64,000 bases of DNA from Serratia entomophila (lineage in GTDB: Bacteria; Pseudomonadota; Gammaproteobacteria; Enterobacterales; Enterobacteriaceae), in assembly GCF_021462285.1 (NCBI RefSeq), contig NZ_CP082787.1:1612001-1676000 (forward strand), read 5' to 3'. The notes under the pieces are model-generated. The model was given only the letters and a program-made list of their open reading frames with translations, was not told where the DNA came from and did no database searches. The translations under genes and the position numbers were made by a program. This document shows, one piece after another, positions 35,785 through 43,698 of this stretch; position 1 is the first letter of the stretch, and the number at the start of each line of letters is the position of its first letter.

Positions 35785-38700
35785 ATGGCTTCTCTAGTGT
35801 ATCAAAAAGAGGCGGCGGCGCTTCTTTTAGCAGTGCTTGGGCAAAATGCCTCATCAAGCGTCTTTGACAGTATTGGTAACCAGATAGAAAAAGGGCAGAT
35901 CACCGCCCAGTCATACATTTCAAGCCTGTTGAGCTCCAGCGCGGGCCAGGCACTTTACGCCTCTAAAACCGACGTTGAGATACTGCAAAGTATCTATACG
36001 TCGGCATACGGAAGCTCTCCTAGCGTGGCGGAACTGCAGGCGCAGCTTGCCGGCAGCACCTTGGCCGATGCTATCTCCAATGCCATTAATTCTCTGCTGA
36101 ACTACAGCGGCTTTGACTCGGGCACGCTGACATCTCAGAACAACTTTGATGCGCAGCTGAACAACGTGCTGTATCCGGGGACCAGCGCTGCAGGTTCCGG
36201 CCCGGGCGTTTCTGATGCTCTGGCGCTTTACTACCTGGCAGGGATTGATGCGGTTACCAGCACGGTAATTACTCTTGGTACGCAAATTAATACGTCGGCA
36301 CAAACTTTTGCGCAGGTAGCAAATAAGTTTGTCACCGATCGCGCTGCGCTGAACTCGCTTTCGAACACCGACTTTATCAATAAGGTGTTCACTGAAGCGT
36401 ATGAGCGCGCACCGACTGCCGGCGAGCTTTCCGCACTGAGCGCTATCATCAGCGGCGGCGGCACCAAAGGCGACGTATTAGTCAACATTATTACCGGCCT
36501 GCGCGGCACTGTCGGCTCCGGTGATACGGCGGCTCAGCAGTTCTTCTTGAACGAAACAGCGGCTGACAACGCCGGGCAGCTGGCCGGGCTGGCGGCGCGC
36601 GAGCAGGTCGCCTCGATTTTCCTGGCCGTACCGCAGCGCGACGTGGATGCACAGGGTCTGGACGACTGGAGCAACTACCTTGGCAAGCACGGTAACACCT
36701 TTACTTCGCTTACCACGAAATTGCTGACCTCCGTTGAGTTCCAGAAAAAGGGCGCGCAGCTTACCGGCAATGACTTCATTCAGCATGTGTACACCGGCGT
36801 TCACGGCGTTGCCGCTACGCCTGCGCAAATTGCGCTGTACAGCGGATTGACCGATAAAGCAGCGATTACCGCCGCTATCATCAACGATCTGCGTACTTCT
36901 ACGGCGACCGACAACACCACCGTCGCCCAGCAGCATGCGTTCGAGTATGACATCGGCAGCAGCCTGGTTTACAAAACTGCGGCGAGCCTGACAACGACCG
37001 CTGCCGGCGGCAATGCTACCGGTACCGTCAACACCAACAGCAGCCACGTGCTGAGCAATGCTGAAACGGCCGTTCTGACCAACGTTCAGCTGAATGCCAA
37101 CGCAGCGGCGGCGGTTAATCTGGCGTTCGCCGATCATCTGGCGAATCTGACGATTAACGGCACCGCAGCCTCGGTTGTCACGCTCTCCACCGATGGGGTG
37201 AACCCAGGGGTGGCGATTACCGTGAATAACGGCAATATCGTGCTTAACGGCAGTTCGGGCAATGACAAGGCCGCAGTCACCTCGACGGCGAACCTGGCTA
37301 CCGGCGCGGCGAAATTCAACCTGGGCGAAGGCAATGACAGCCTGACCTGGGTAGGCAACGCGGCAACCGGCGCAGCCAATATCGTCAGCACCGGCGTGCA
37401 GGCAAACGGCGGCAACGGCATTGATACCATTTCAGCCAACTTTATCACCAAGAACGTCACTACCGTTGCTTCAGGGGTTGGCGGGTTATTCCGCACCACA
37501 ACCTTCACCTCTAACTCAAGTCAGTTTACCAACTTTGAGAAAGTCGATCTGGCCGGTTACATCGGTAAGGCCACCGCGACTGACCGCGGCAATGCGGTTG
37601 CCACCGCCGATCACACCTTCGACTTCGGTATTCTGACGGGCAACGCAACGACGGAAAGCAGCGTCAACGCGGGCAGTTTGGTTCAGGCCAACACGTCGAA
37701 CATCGGTTCGCAGGGGTTCGTGCTGTCCGGTTTGGCCAGCGCGGTTAAGGTGATCAACGCCGCCGGCGGTAACTCTGCTCAGCTTGAGGTCACGGGCAAT
37801 GCGACCTCGGCCAGCAGCGTGGACATCACTTTCCTGCAGAACGCCACCGACCATTTCAACGTGAACTTCACTGCTTCGGGCACCAGCGATATCAACGCCG
37901 GTTCGCTGAGCCTGAACAGCAGCAGCAGCGCCTTGTTGGGCACCGCGTTGAGAACCGTCAACATCGACTCCGGCGGTACAGGCGTTCACGGCAACGTCCT
38001 GAACCTGGCCGGCAGCAACTCGCAGATCAGCACCATCGCGGTTACGGGCGACCATCACCTGGATCTTACCGTTGGCGCCGGCTACAGCAATCTGTTGACG
38101 CTGGATGCCTCTGCCAATACCGGCGGGATCGATGTGGTGCTTAACCAGGGCGGTACCGGGCAGGGTGTGTTGTACAACCTGCTGGCGCTGTTGCCGTTGG
38201 GCAGCACGCTGGCCAACCTGCTGGGCCTTGGCGGCACCAACTTCGCGCTGACGGGGTCTACCGCGAACGACAGCTTCACCGTACTGGGGAATACCACCAT
38301 TACCGGCGGAACTGGCGCCAACGAGTATCACCTGACCAGCAGCACCACCAACGCCGGTGTCACCATCAATGACTTCAGCAGCGCTAAAGACAGCATTGTG
38401 GATGTTCTGTCCGGGTTGACCATTTCGGCTACCGCAGGCACCAACAACCTCGGCGACTACGGCGTGCGTACCGAGAGCGTACTGGCGAACGCGGTCAGCG
38501 CCTTGTTGGGCGGTATTATCACCGGCGCGGTTGGCGCACTGGGGGCCCTGTTGGGGATCGGCAGTGACAACTCGCTGGCGAGCAAGGTTGGGGTGGTTGG
38601 GGTAGATCGTGCCGGCGGCACCGACTCCTACATTATTATTGATAATAATAATGACCATAAGCTGGATGCCAACGACAGCGTAATCTACCTGAAGAACACC

Positions 38701-38790
38701 GATCACCAGAACCTGCTCGATACCTTGCATTACGCATCGACGGTGACGCTGAACGGTATTGCCCATGCGCCAGTGGCAGATGTTGCCTAA
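35785..38790 (+). CDS. slaA: S-layer protein SlaA, type I secretion substrate
   Basis: The start is the ATG at 35785, with AAGGA 7 bases upstream; a TTG six codons earlier is less likely. The product has 1001 residues, close to the S. marcescens S-layer protein SlaA, is rich in Ala, Gly, Asn, Ser and Thr and has no Cys. There is no N-terminal signal peptide. The N-terminal third shows DUF4214-like repeats (for example around VPQRDVDAQGLDDW), as in Caulobacter RsaA; the rest is beta-rich and repetitive. The C-terminus has VTLNG at residues 987-991, resembling the VTL-type motif recognised by the Lip exporter. The exporter genes lipBCD follow directly. Confidence 0.92.
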   Translation: MASLVYQKEAAALLLAVLGQNASSSVFDSIGNQIEKGQITAQSYISSLLSSSAGQALYASKTDVEILQSIYTSAYGSSPSVAELQAQLAGSTLADAISNAINSLLNYSGFDSGTLTSQNNFDAQLNNVLYPGTSAAGSGPGVSDALALYYLAGIDAVTSTVITLGTQINTSAQTFAQVANKFVTDRAALNSLSNTDFINKVFTEAYERAPTAGELSALSAIISGGGTKGDVLVNIITGLRGTVGSGDTAAQQFFLNETAADNAGQLAGLAAREQVASIFLAVPQRDVDAQGLDDWSNYLGKHGNTFTSLTTKLLTSVEFQKKGAQLTGNDFIQHVYTGVHGVAATPAQIALYSGLTDKAAITAAIINDLRTSTATDNTTVAQQHAFEYDIGSSLVYKTAASLTTTAAGGNATGTVNTNSSHVLSNAETAVLTNVQLNANAAAAVNLAFADHLANLTINGTAASVVTLSTDGVNPGVAITVNNGNIVLNGSSGNDKAAVTSTANLATGAAKFNLGEGNDSLTWVGNAATGAANIVSTGVQANGGNGIDTISANFITKNVTTVASGVGGLFRTTTFTSNSSQFTNFEKVDLAGYIGKATATDRGNAVATADHTFDFGILTGNATTESSVNAGSLVQANTSNIGSQGFVLSGLASAVKVINAAGGNSAQLEVTGNATSASSVDITFLQNATDHFNVNFTASGTSDINAGSLSLNSSSSALLGTALRTVNIDSGGTGVHGNVLNLAGSNSQISTIAVTGDHHLDLTVGAGYSNLLTLDASANTGGIDVVLNQGGTGQGVLYNLLALLPLGSTLANLLGLGGTNFALTGSTANDSFTVLGNTTITGGTGANEYHLTSSTTNAGVTINDFSSAKDSIVDVLSGLTISATAGTNNLGDYGVRTESVLANAVSALLGGIITGAVGALGALLGIGSDNSLASKVGVVGVDRAGGTDSYIIIDNNNDHKLDANDSVIYLKNTDHQNLLDTLHYASTVTLNGIAHAPVADVA

Positions 38791-39114
38791 TAGTTAACAT
38801 GGGTATTGTTTGTAAGTGAAATAAAAACGGAGGCAATTAATTGCCTCCGTTTTTCCATATAAATAGCGGGCTTGCCACAGGTTAAATTTCAGGGGCTGGT
38901 CACGGAAAATGACCATGTTATCCCCGTGTTTTGCCTCGCTTTTATGGTGCCGGTGTTTTTTTTTTCGCGACCTTGCTGTTATTTACTTTTTGTATCTATA
39001 GTTAAAAAAAAGCAGCTGCAGTCTCGAGCATGTTTGGGGTGATTTTCGTATAGGAAAAATCTTATACAGATCAATGCGATTTGGCTGACAGTGCAGGTGA
39101 TGTAAGGAAAGAAA
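38791..39114 (+). other. slaA-lipB intergenic region
   Basis: 324 bases with no gene. It contains the palindromic terminator at 38823-38854. A weak promoter-like pair TTGCTG/TATAGT (38973-39002, spacer 18) could drive lipB. Confidence 0.6.
38823..38854. terminator. Perfect palindromic terminator between slaA and lipB
   Basis: A 32-base perfect palindrome: half-site AAAAACGGAGGCAATT, then its exact complement ending in TTTTT. It reads as a rho-independent terminator on both strands. It would let abundant slaA mRNA end before lipBCD, with limited read-through. Confidence 0.92.
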
Positions 39115-40881
39115 GTGAACCAATTTATCCCGCGCAATGAAATTGCGGATGTTATACGGACGCGCTCAAAAGTCTTCTGGACCGTTGGCATTTTTACCGC
39201 ATTTATTAATTTGTTAATGCTCGTTCCTTCCGTTTATATGCTTCAGGTGTATGACCGGGTTCTGCCTTCACGCAATGAAATAACCTTACTGATGTTGACG
39301 CTGATCATGCTGGGCATGTTCGGCATGATGGCGTTGTTGGAATACGTGCGCAGCATGGTGGTGATCCGCATCGGCAGCCAGCTGGATATGCGGTTAAACA
39401 ACCGCATTTATACCGCAGCGTACGAATCCAACCTTAAAAACGGTTCCTCGGACGCCGGGCAAATGCTGGGCGATCTGACCATGGTGCGCCAGTTCCTGAC
39501 CGGCAGCGCCCTGTTTGCCTTCTTCGACGCGCCCTGGTTCCCGATCTACCTGCTGGTTATTTTCCTGTTCAACCCCTGGCTTGGGCTCTTTGCGCTGGTC
39601 GGCTCCTTGCTGTTGATTGGCCTGGCGGTCATCAACGAAATGGTTTCGAAGAAGCCTCTGGCCGAGGCCAGCAAGCTGTCGATCATGTCCGGGGGCCTGG
39701 CCAGCACCAATTTGCGCAACGCCGAGGTGATCGAAGCCCTGGGCATGTTGCCGAACCTGAAACGCCGTTGGTTTGGTTTGCATCAGCGGTTTTTGAATAG
39801 CCAACGCGTAGCCAGCGAACGTGCGGCGACGGTGACGTCGATCACCAAGTTCGTTCGTCTCTCGCTGCAGTCATTGGTGCTGGGTCTCGGCGGCTGGCTG
39901 GCGATTGACGGACATATCACGCCGGGAATGATGATTGCCGGCTCTATTTTGATGGGGCGCACCCTGGCGCCTATCGAGCAGGTGATTAACGTTTGGAAAA
40001 GTTATAGCGCCGCCAAGCTTTCCTACGGTCGCCTGGTCAAATTATTGGATACGCACCCGGAGCGTGGAACCGGTATGTCTTTGCCGCGTCCTCAGGGGCT
40101 GATCTCGGTGGAGGGCGTTACCGCTACGCCGCCGGGCTCAAAAGCCGATGCGGTGTTGCATAACGTCAGCTTCGCGGTCGAACCCGGCGACGTGTTGGGG
40201 ATCATCGGGCCAAGCGCTTCCGGCAAATCTACCCTGGCGCGGCTGTTGGTGGGCATTTGGCCGGTGAGCGAGGGGATAGTGCGGCTCGACAACGCCGACA
40301 TTTACCAGTGGAATAAAGACGAGCTGGGGCCGTACATCGGCTATTTGCCGCAGGACATTGAACTGTTCGCCGGCTCCATCGCCGAGAACATCGCGCGCTT
40401 TAACGAGGTGGATTCAGAAAAGGTCATCGAGGCCGCCAAGCTGGCGGGGGTGCACGAACTGATTTTACGCTTCCCGCACGGTTACGATTCGCTCATCGGC
40501 AACGGCGGCGCCGGGCTGTCGGGCGGCCAGAAGCAGCGTATCGGCCTGGCTCGCGCCCTGTATGGCGATCCTTCGCTGATCGTGTTGGACGAGCCTAACT
40601 CCAACCTGGACGACGCCGGCGAAAAAGCGCTGAATCAGGCCATCATGTTCCTCAAGCAGCGCAACAAAACGGTCATCCTGATCACTCACCGCACCAACCT
40701 GTTGTCGATGACCAGCAAGCTGTTGCTGCTGGTGAACGGCACCGTCAACGCGTTTGGCCCTACGCAGCAGGTGCTGCAGGCGCTGGCCAACGCCCAGCGG
40801 GCACAGGCCGGCCAACCGGCGGTGCGCGCGGTCAATAACGGGCCGGACGAAGGCAATATCCCAAAAACTCAAATTAATTAA
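39115..40881 (+). CDS. lipB: Type I secretion ABC transporter LipB
   Basis: A 588-residue inner-membrane ABC exporter of the PrtD family, the length known for S. marcescens LipB. N-terminal membrane helices occupy residues 1 to about 300. The ATPase has Walker A GPSASGKS (365-372), signature LSGGQ (468-472) and Walker B LIVLDEP (D492). The start is a GTG at 39115, supported by TAAGGAAAG; no nearby ATG fits. With LipC and LipD it exports lipase LipA, protease PrtA-type substrates and SlaA. This copy lies directly after slaA. Confidence 0.95.
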   Translation: MNQFIPRNEIADVIRTRSKVFWTVGIFTAFINLLMLVPSVYMLQVYDRVLPSRNEITLLMLTLIMLGMFGMMALLEYVRSMVVIRIGSQLDMRLNNRIYTAAYESNLKNGSSDAGQMLGDLTMVRQFLTGSALFAFFDAPWFPIYLLVIFLFNPWLGLFALVGSLLLIGLAVINEMVSKKPLAEASKLSIMSGGLASTNLRNAEVIEALGMLPNLKRRWFGLHQRFLNSQRVASERAATVTSITKFVRLSLQSLVLGLGGWLAIDGHITPGMMIAGSILMGRTLAPIEQVINVWKSYSAAKLSYGRLVKLLDTHPERGTGMSLPRPQGLISVEGVTATPPGSKADAVLHNVSFAVEPGDVLGIIGPSASGKSTLARLLVGIWPVSEGIVRLDNADIYQWNKDELGPYIGYLPQDIELFAGSIAENIARFNEVDSEKVIEAAKLAGVHELILRFPHGYDSLIGNGGAGLSGGQKQRIGLARALYGDPSLIVLDEPNSNLDDAGEKALNQAIMFLKQRNKTVILITHRTNLLSMTSKLLLLVNGTVNAFGPTQQVLQALANAQRAQAGQPAVRAVNNGPDEGNIPKTQIN

Positions 40882-40932
40882 GTTGCGAACTTGCCGGGCG
40901 GGGGATCTCCGCCTGCAGTCAAAGGAGTTGGT

Positions 40933-42264
40933 ATGGCTACGCACATTGGCGAATCGCAAGACTCGTATTCGCAGCAGATCCCACAAGATGAACGACGCTT
41001 TACTCGCCTGGGGTGGCTGGTGGTCGGGATCGGCCTGTTTGGCTTCTTTATCTGGGCCGCGTTTGCGCCTTTGGATAAAGGGGTGGCGTCACCGGGTTCG
41101 GTCACCGTTTCCGGCAACCGTAAAACGGTGCAGGCGCCGGCCAGCGGCATCATCAAAAGCATTACCGTCAAGGAAGGCGACAAAGTCAAAGCCGGTGAGA
41201 TATTGGTGCAGCTGAGCCAGGTACAGGCGCAGGCGCAGGTTGAATCATTGCGCGACCAATATTACACCACGCTGGCCAGCGAAGGGCGCCTGTTGGCCGA
41301 GCGCGATGGCCTGGGCAAGGTGACGTTTTCTCCCGTATTCGAACAAATTAAGGATCAGCCGCGGGTGGCGGAAATTATCGCCCTGCAAACGCAGCTGTTC
41401 GCTTCCCGCCGCCTGGGCTTGCAAAGTGAAATCGATGGCTACAGGCAATCGATGGACGGCATGCGTTTCCAACTGAAGGGCCTGCAGGACTCCAGAGGCA
41501 ACAAGCAGATCCAGCTGGCCAGCCTGCGTGAACAGATGAACAGCATGAAACAGCTGGCGGCGGACGGCTACCTGCCGCGTAACCGTTATCTTGAGGTGCA
41601 GCGCCAGTTCGCGGAGGTGAACGGCAGCATCGATGAAACCGTCGGGCGGATCGGCCAATTGCAAAAGCAGCTGCAGGAGTCTCAGCAGCGCATCGATCAG
41701 CGCTTCGCCGATTACCAGCGCGAAGTGCGAACCCAGCTGGCGCAAACGCAAATGGATGCCAGCGAATATAAAAACAAGCTGGATATGGCGAATTTTGAAC
41801 TGGGCAATACCGCCATCACTTCACCGGTCGACGGCACCGTCGTCGGGTTAAGTATCTTTACTCAGGGGGGCGTCGTGGGAGCGGGTGACCACCTGATGGA
41901 CGTTGTGCCAAGCCAGGCGACGCTGGTGGTGGATGCCCGCCTCAAGGTCGATCTGATCGATAAAGTGTACAACGGGTTGCCGGTGGATTTGATGTTTACC
42001 GCCTTCAACCAAAACAAGACCCCGAAAATCCCGGGGACGGTGACGTTGGTTTCTGCCGACCGGCTGGTTGACAAGGCTAATGGCGAACCTTACTACCAAA
42101 TGCAGGTAACGGTGTCGCCGGAAGGCATGAAGATGCTAAACGGTGACGACATCAAACCGGGTATGCCGGTCGAAGTGTTTGTCAAAACCGGTTCGCGCTC
42201 ACTGTTGAGTTACCTGTTTAAACCTATTTTGGATCGCGCTCATACTTCATTAACCGAGGAATAA
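40933..42264 (+). CDS. lipC: Type I secretion membrane-fusion protein LipC
   Basis: The ATG at 40933 has a perfect AAAGGAG site; the frame continues upstream to a TTG but without support. The 443-residue length equals that known for LipC. One membrane helix (about residues 33-53, LVVGIGLFGFFIWAAFAPLD) is followed by a lipoyl/barrel-sandwich half (VQAPASGIIKSITVKEGDKV), a periplasmic coiled coil (about 150-290), the second half-motif ITSPVDGTVVG and a beta-barrel end. It bridges LipB and LipD in the periplasm. Confidence 0.95.
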   Translation: MATHIGESQDSYSQQIPQDERRFTRLGWLVVGIGLFGFFIWAAFAPLDKGVASPGSVTVSGNRKTVQAPASGIIKSITVKEGDKVKAGEILVQLSQVQAQAQVESLRDQYYTTLASEGRLLAERDGLGKVTFSPVFEQIKDQPRVAEIIALQTQLFASRRLGLQSEIDGYRQSMDGMRFQLKGLQDSRGNKQIQLASLREQMNSMKQLAADGYLPRNRYLEVQRQFAEVNGSIDETVGRIGQLQKQLQESQQRIDQRFADYQREVRTQLAQTQMDASEYKNKLDMANFELGNTAITSPVDGTVVGLSIFTQGGVVGAGDHLMDVVPSQATLVVDARLKVDLIDKVYNGLPVDLMFTAFNQNKTPKIPGTVTLVSADRLVDKANGEPYYQMQVTVSPEGMKMLNGDDIKPGMPVEVFVKTGSRSLLSYLFKPILDRAHTSLTEE

Positions 42265-42266
42265 TT

Positions 42267-43643
42267 TTGATTCAATTTAAACGAGAGGTTGCTGGCCTTG
42301 CTATCAGTACCCTATTGTTTGCGATATCTGCGCCGGTTTATTCGATAGGGATCTCAGACGCATATTCGCTGGCACTTGAAAAAGATCCTACCTTCCGGGC
42401 GGCGATAAAAGAGAAAGAAGCCGGGGAAGAGAACGAAAACATCGGCAGGGCGGGGTTGCTGCCGAAGGTGTCGCTTAACTATCAAAATTCGCCGCGCAAC
42501 TGGCAAACGCAGAAATATCAGCAGAGCGACTTTTTTGGCAACATGTCGGATGTCACCAAGCGCCAGCAGTACCGCAGCTACTCCGGTTCGGTAACGCTGA
42601 CGCAGCCGCTGTTCGATTACGAAGCCTATGCACGCTATAAGGCCGGCGTGGCGCAGTCGTTGATGGCGGACGAGCGCTATCGCGGCAAATTCCTGGATCT
42701 CGCGGTGCGGGTTATTTCGGCCTATGTTGAAGTGGCTTACGCCAAAGATCAGATTGCGTTGGCGGAAGCGCAGAAGACGGCATACAAAGAACAACTGGCG
42801 CTGAACGATCGCCTGATGAGCGCGGGCGAGGGCACCGTTACCGACGTTTCGGAAACGCAGGCCAGATACAGCCTGGCGGAAGCGCAGGTGATCGAAGCGC
42901 GCGATGCGTTGGACTCCGCGCAGCGGGATTTGGAAGTGATTATCGGCGTGCCGCTGAACCAGTTGGACGATCTGCAAACCTTGCGGCCCGGCAAATTCCA
43001 GGTCGCGCCGCTGATCCCGTCCAAATTCGAAGAGTGGCAAAAGATCGCGTTAGACAATAACCCGATGCTGGCTGCCTCGCGCCACGGCGTCGATGCCGCC
43101 AAGTATGAAGTGGAGAGAAACCGCGCCGGCTTTATGCCGCAGGTGCAACTCTACGCTTCACACTCGGAAAACGACTCCAGCAGCGACAACACGGTGAACC
43201 AAAAATACCGAACCAATAGCGTCGGCGTGCAGGTCAGCATGCCTATTTATGCCGGCGGCGGGGTCTCGGCTTCCACCCGCCAGGCGGCGGCGCGCTACGG
43301 CCAGGCAATGTATGAGATGGATGCGCAGGTCGGTACCACGCTGAACGATTTGCGCAAGCAATTCAACCTATGCATCAGCAGCCGGGCCAAGCTGGCGGCG
43401 TATGAACTCGCCGTGAAGTCGGCCACCACGCAGGTTGAGGCTACGCGCCAGAGCGTGTTGGCGGGGCAACGCGTCAACGTCGACGTACTGAACGCCGAAC
43501 AGCAACTCTACAGCGCGCAGCGTGACCTGGCGTCGGCGAAATATACCTATATCAAGTCGTGGATCACGCTGCTGAGCGACTCGGGCACGCTGGATGAAAA
43601 GGACGTGAGCCGGGTCGCGCAGTACTTTGCGCGGCAGCGATAA
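42267..43643 (+). CDS. lipD: TolC-like outer-membrane channel LipD
   Basis: A 458-residue outer-membrane efflux protein. A signal peptide ends near SAPVYS/IG (about residue 27); the mature part has the repeated TolC-type helical arms, with YSLALEKDPTFRAAIKEKEA and VEATRQSVLAGQRVNVDVLN. The start is the TTG at 42267, 2 bases after the lipC stop and with CGAGGA 6 bases upstream; the next in-frame Met lies too far in. It forms the outer-membrane duct of the Lip exporter. Confidence 0.93.
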   Translation: MIQFKREVAGLAISTLLFAISAPVYSIGISDAYSLALEKDPTFRAAIKEKEAGEENENIGRAGLLPKVSLNYQNSPRNWQTQKYQQSDFFGNMSDVTKRQQYRSYSGSVTLTQPLFDYEAYARYKAGVAQSLMADERYRGKFLDLAVRVISAYVEVAYAKDQIALAEAQKTAYKEQLALNDRLMSAGEGTVTDVSETQARYSLAEAQVIEARDALDSAQRDLEVIIGVPLNQLDDLQTLRPGKFQVAPLIPSKFEEWQKIALDNNPMLAASRHGVDAAKYEVERNRAGFMPQVQLYASHSENDSSSDNTVNQKYRTNSVGVQVSMPIYAGGGVSASTRQAAARYGQAMYEMDAQVGTTLNDLRKQFNLCISSRAKLAAYELAVKSATTQVEATRQSVLAGQRVNVDVLNAEQQLYSAQRDLASAKYTYIKSWITLLSDSGTLDEKDVSRVAQYFARQR

Positions 43644-43663
43644 AACGCGGCCGTAGAGCAGAT

Positions 43664-43694
43664 GTCGGGGCTGTTGGTTGGCAACACCCCCGAC
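43664..43694. terminator. Hairpin between convergent lipD and the tailspike-like gene
   Basis: GTCGGGG-C-TGTTG pairs with CAACA-C-CCCCGAC around a 5-base loop, 12 bp in all with one C-C mismatch. It sits midway between the two stop codons and could end transcription from both sides, though no strong T-run follows. Confidence 0.55.
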
Positions 43695-43698
43695 GCTG

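Noticed and set aside
37516..38766. 416-residue antisense frame within slaA
   Set aside because: Long antisense frames are expected in GC-rich genes with biased third positions. The sense protein has clear family features and the antisense one has none.
38823..38854. 32-base palindrome as an attachment site or mobile-element end
   Set aside because: Its A-tract, GC stem and T-tract structure right after slaA is that of a bidirectional terminator. No second copy, integrase or transposase is seen.
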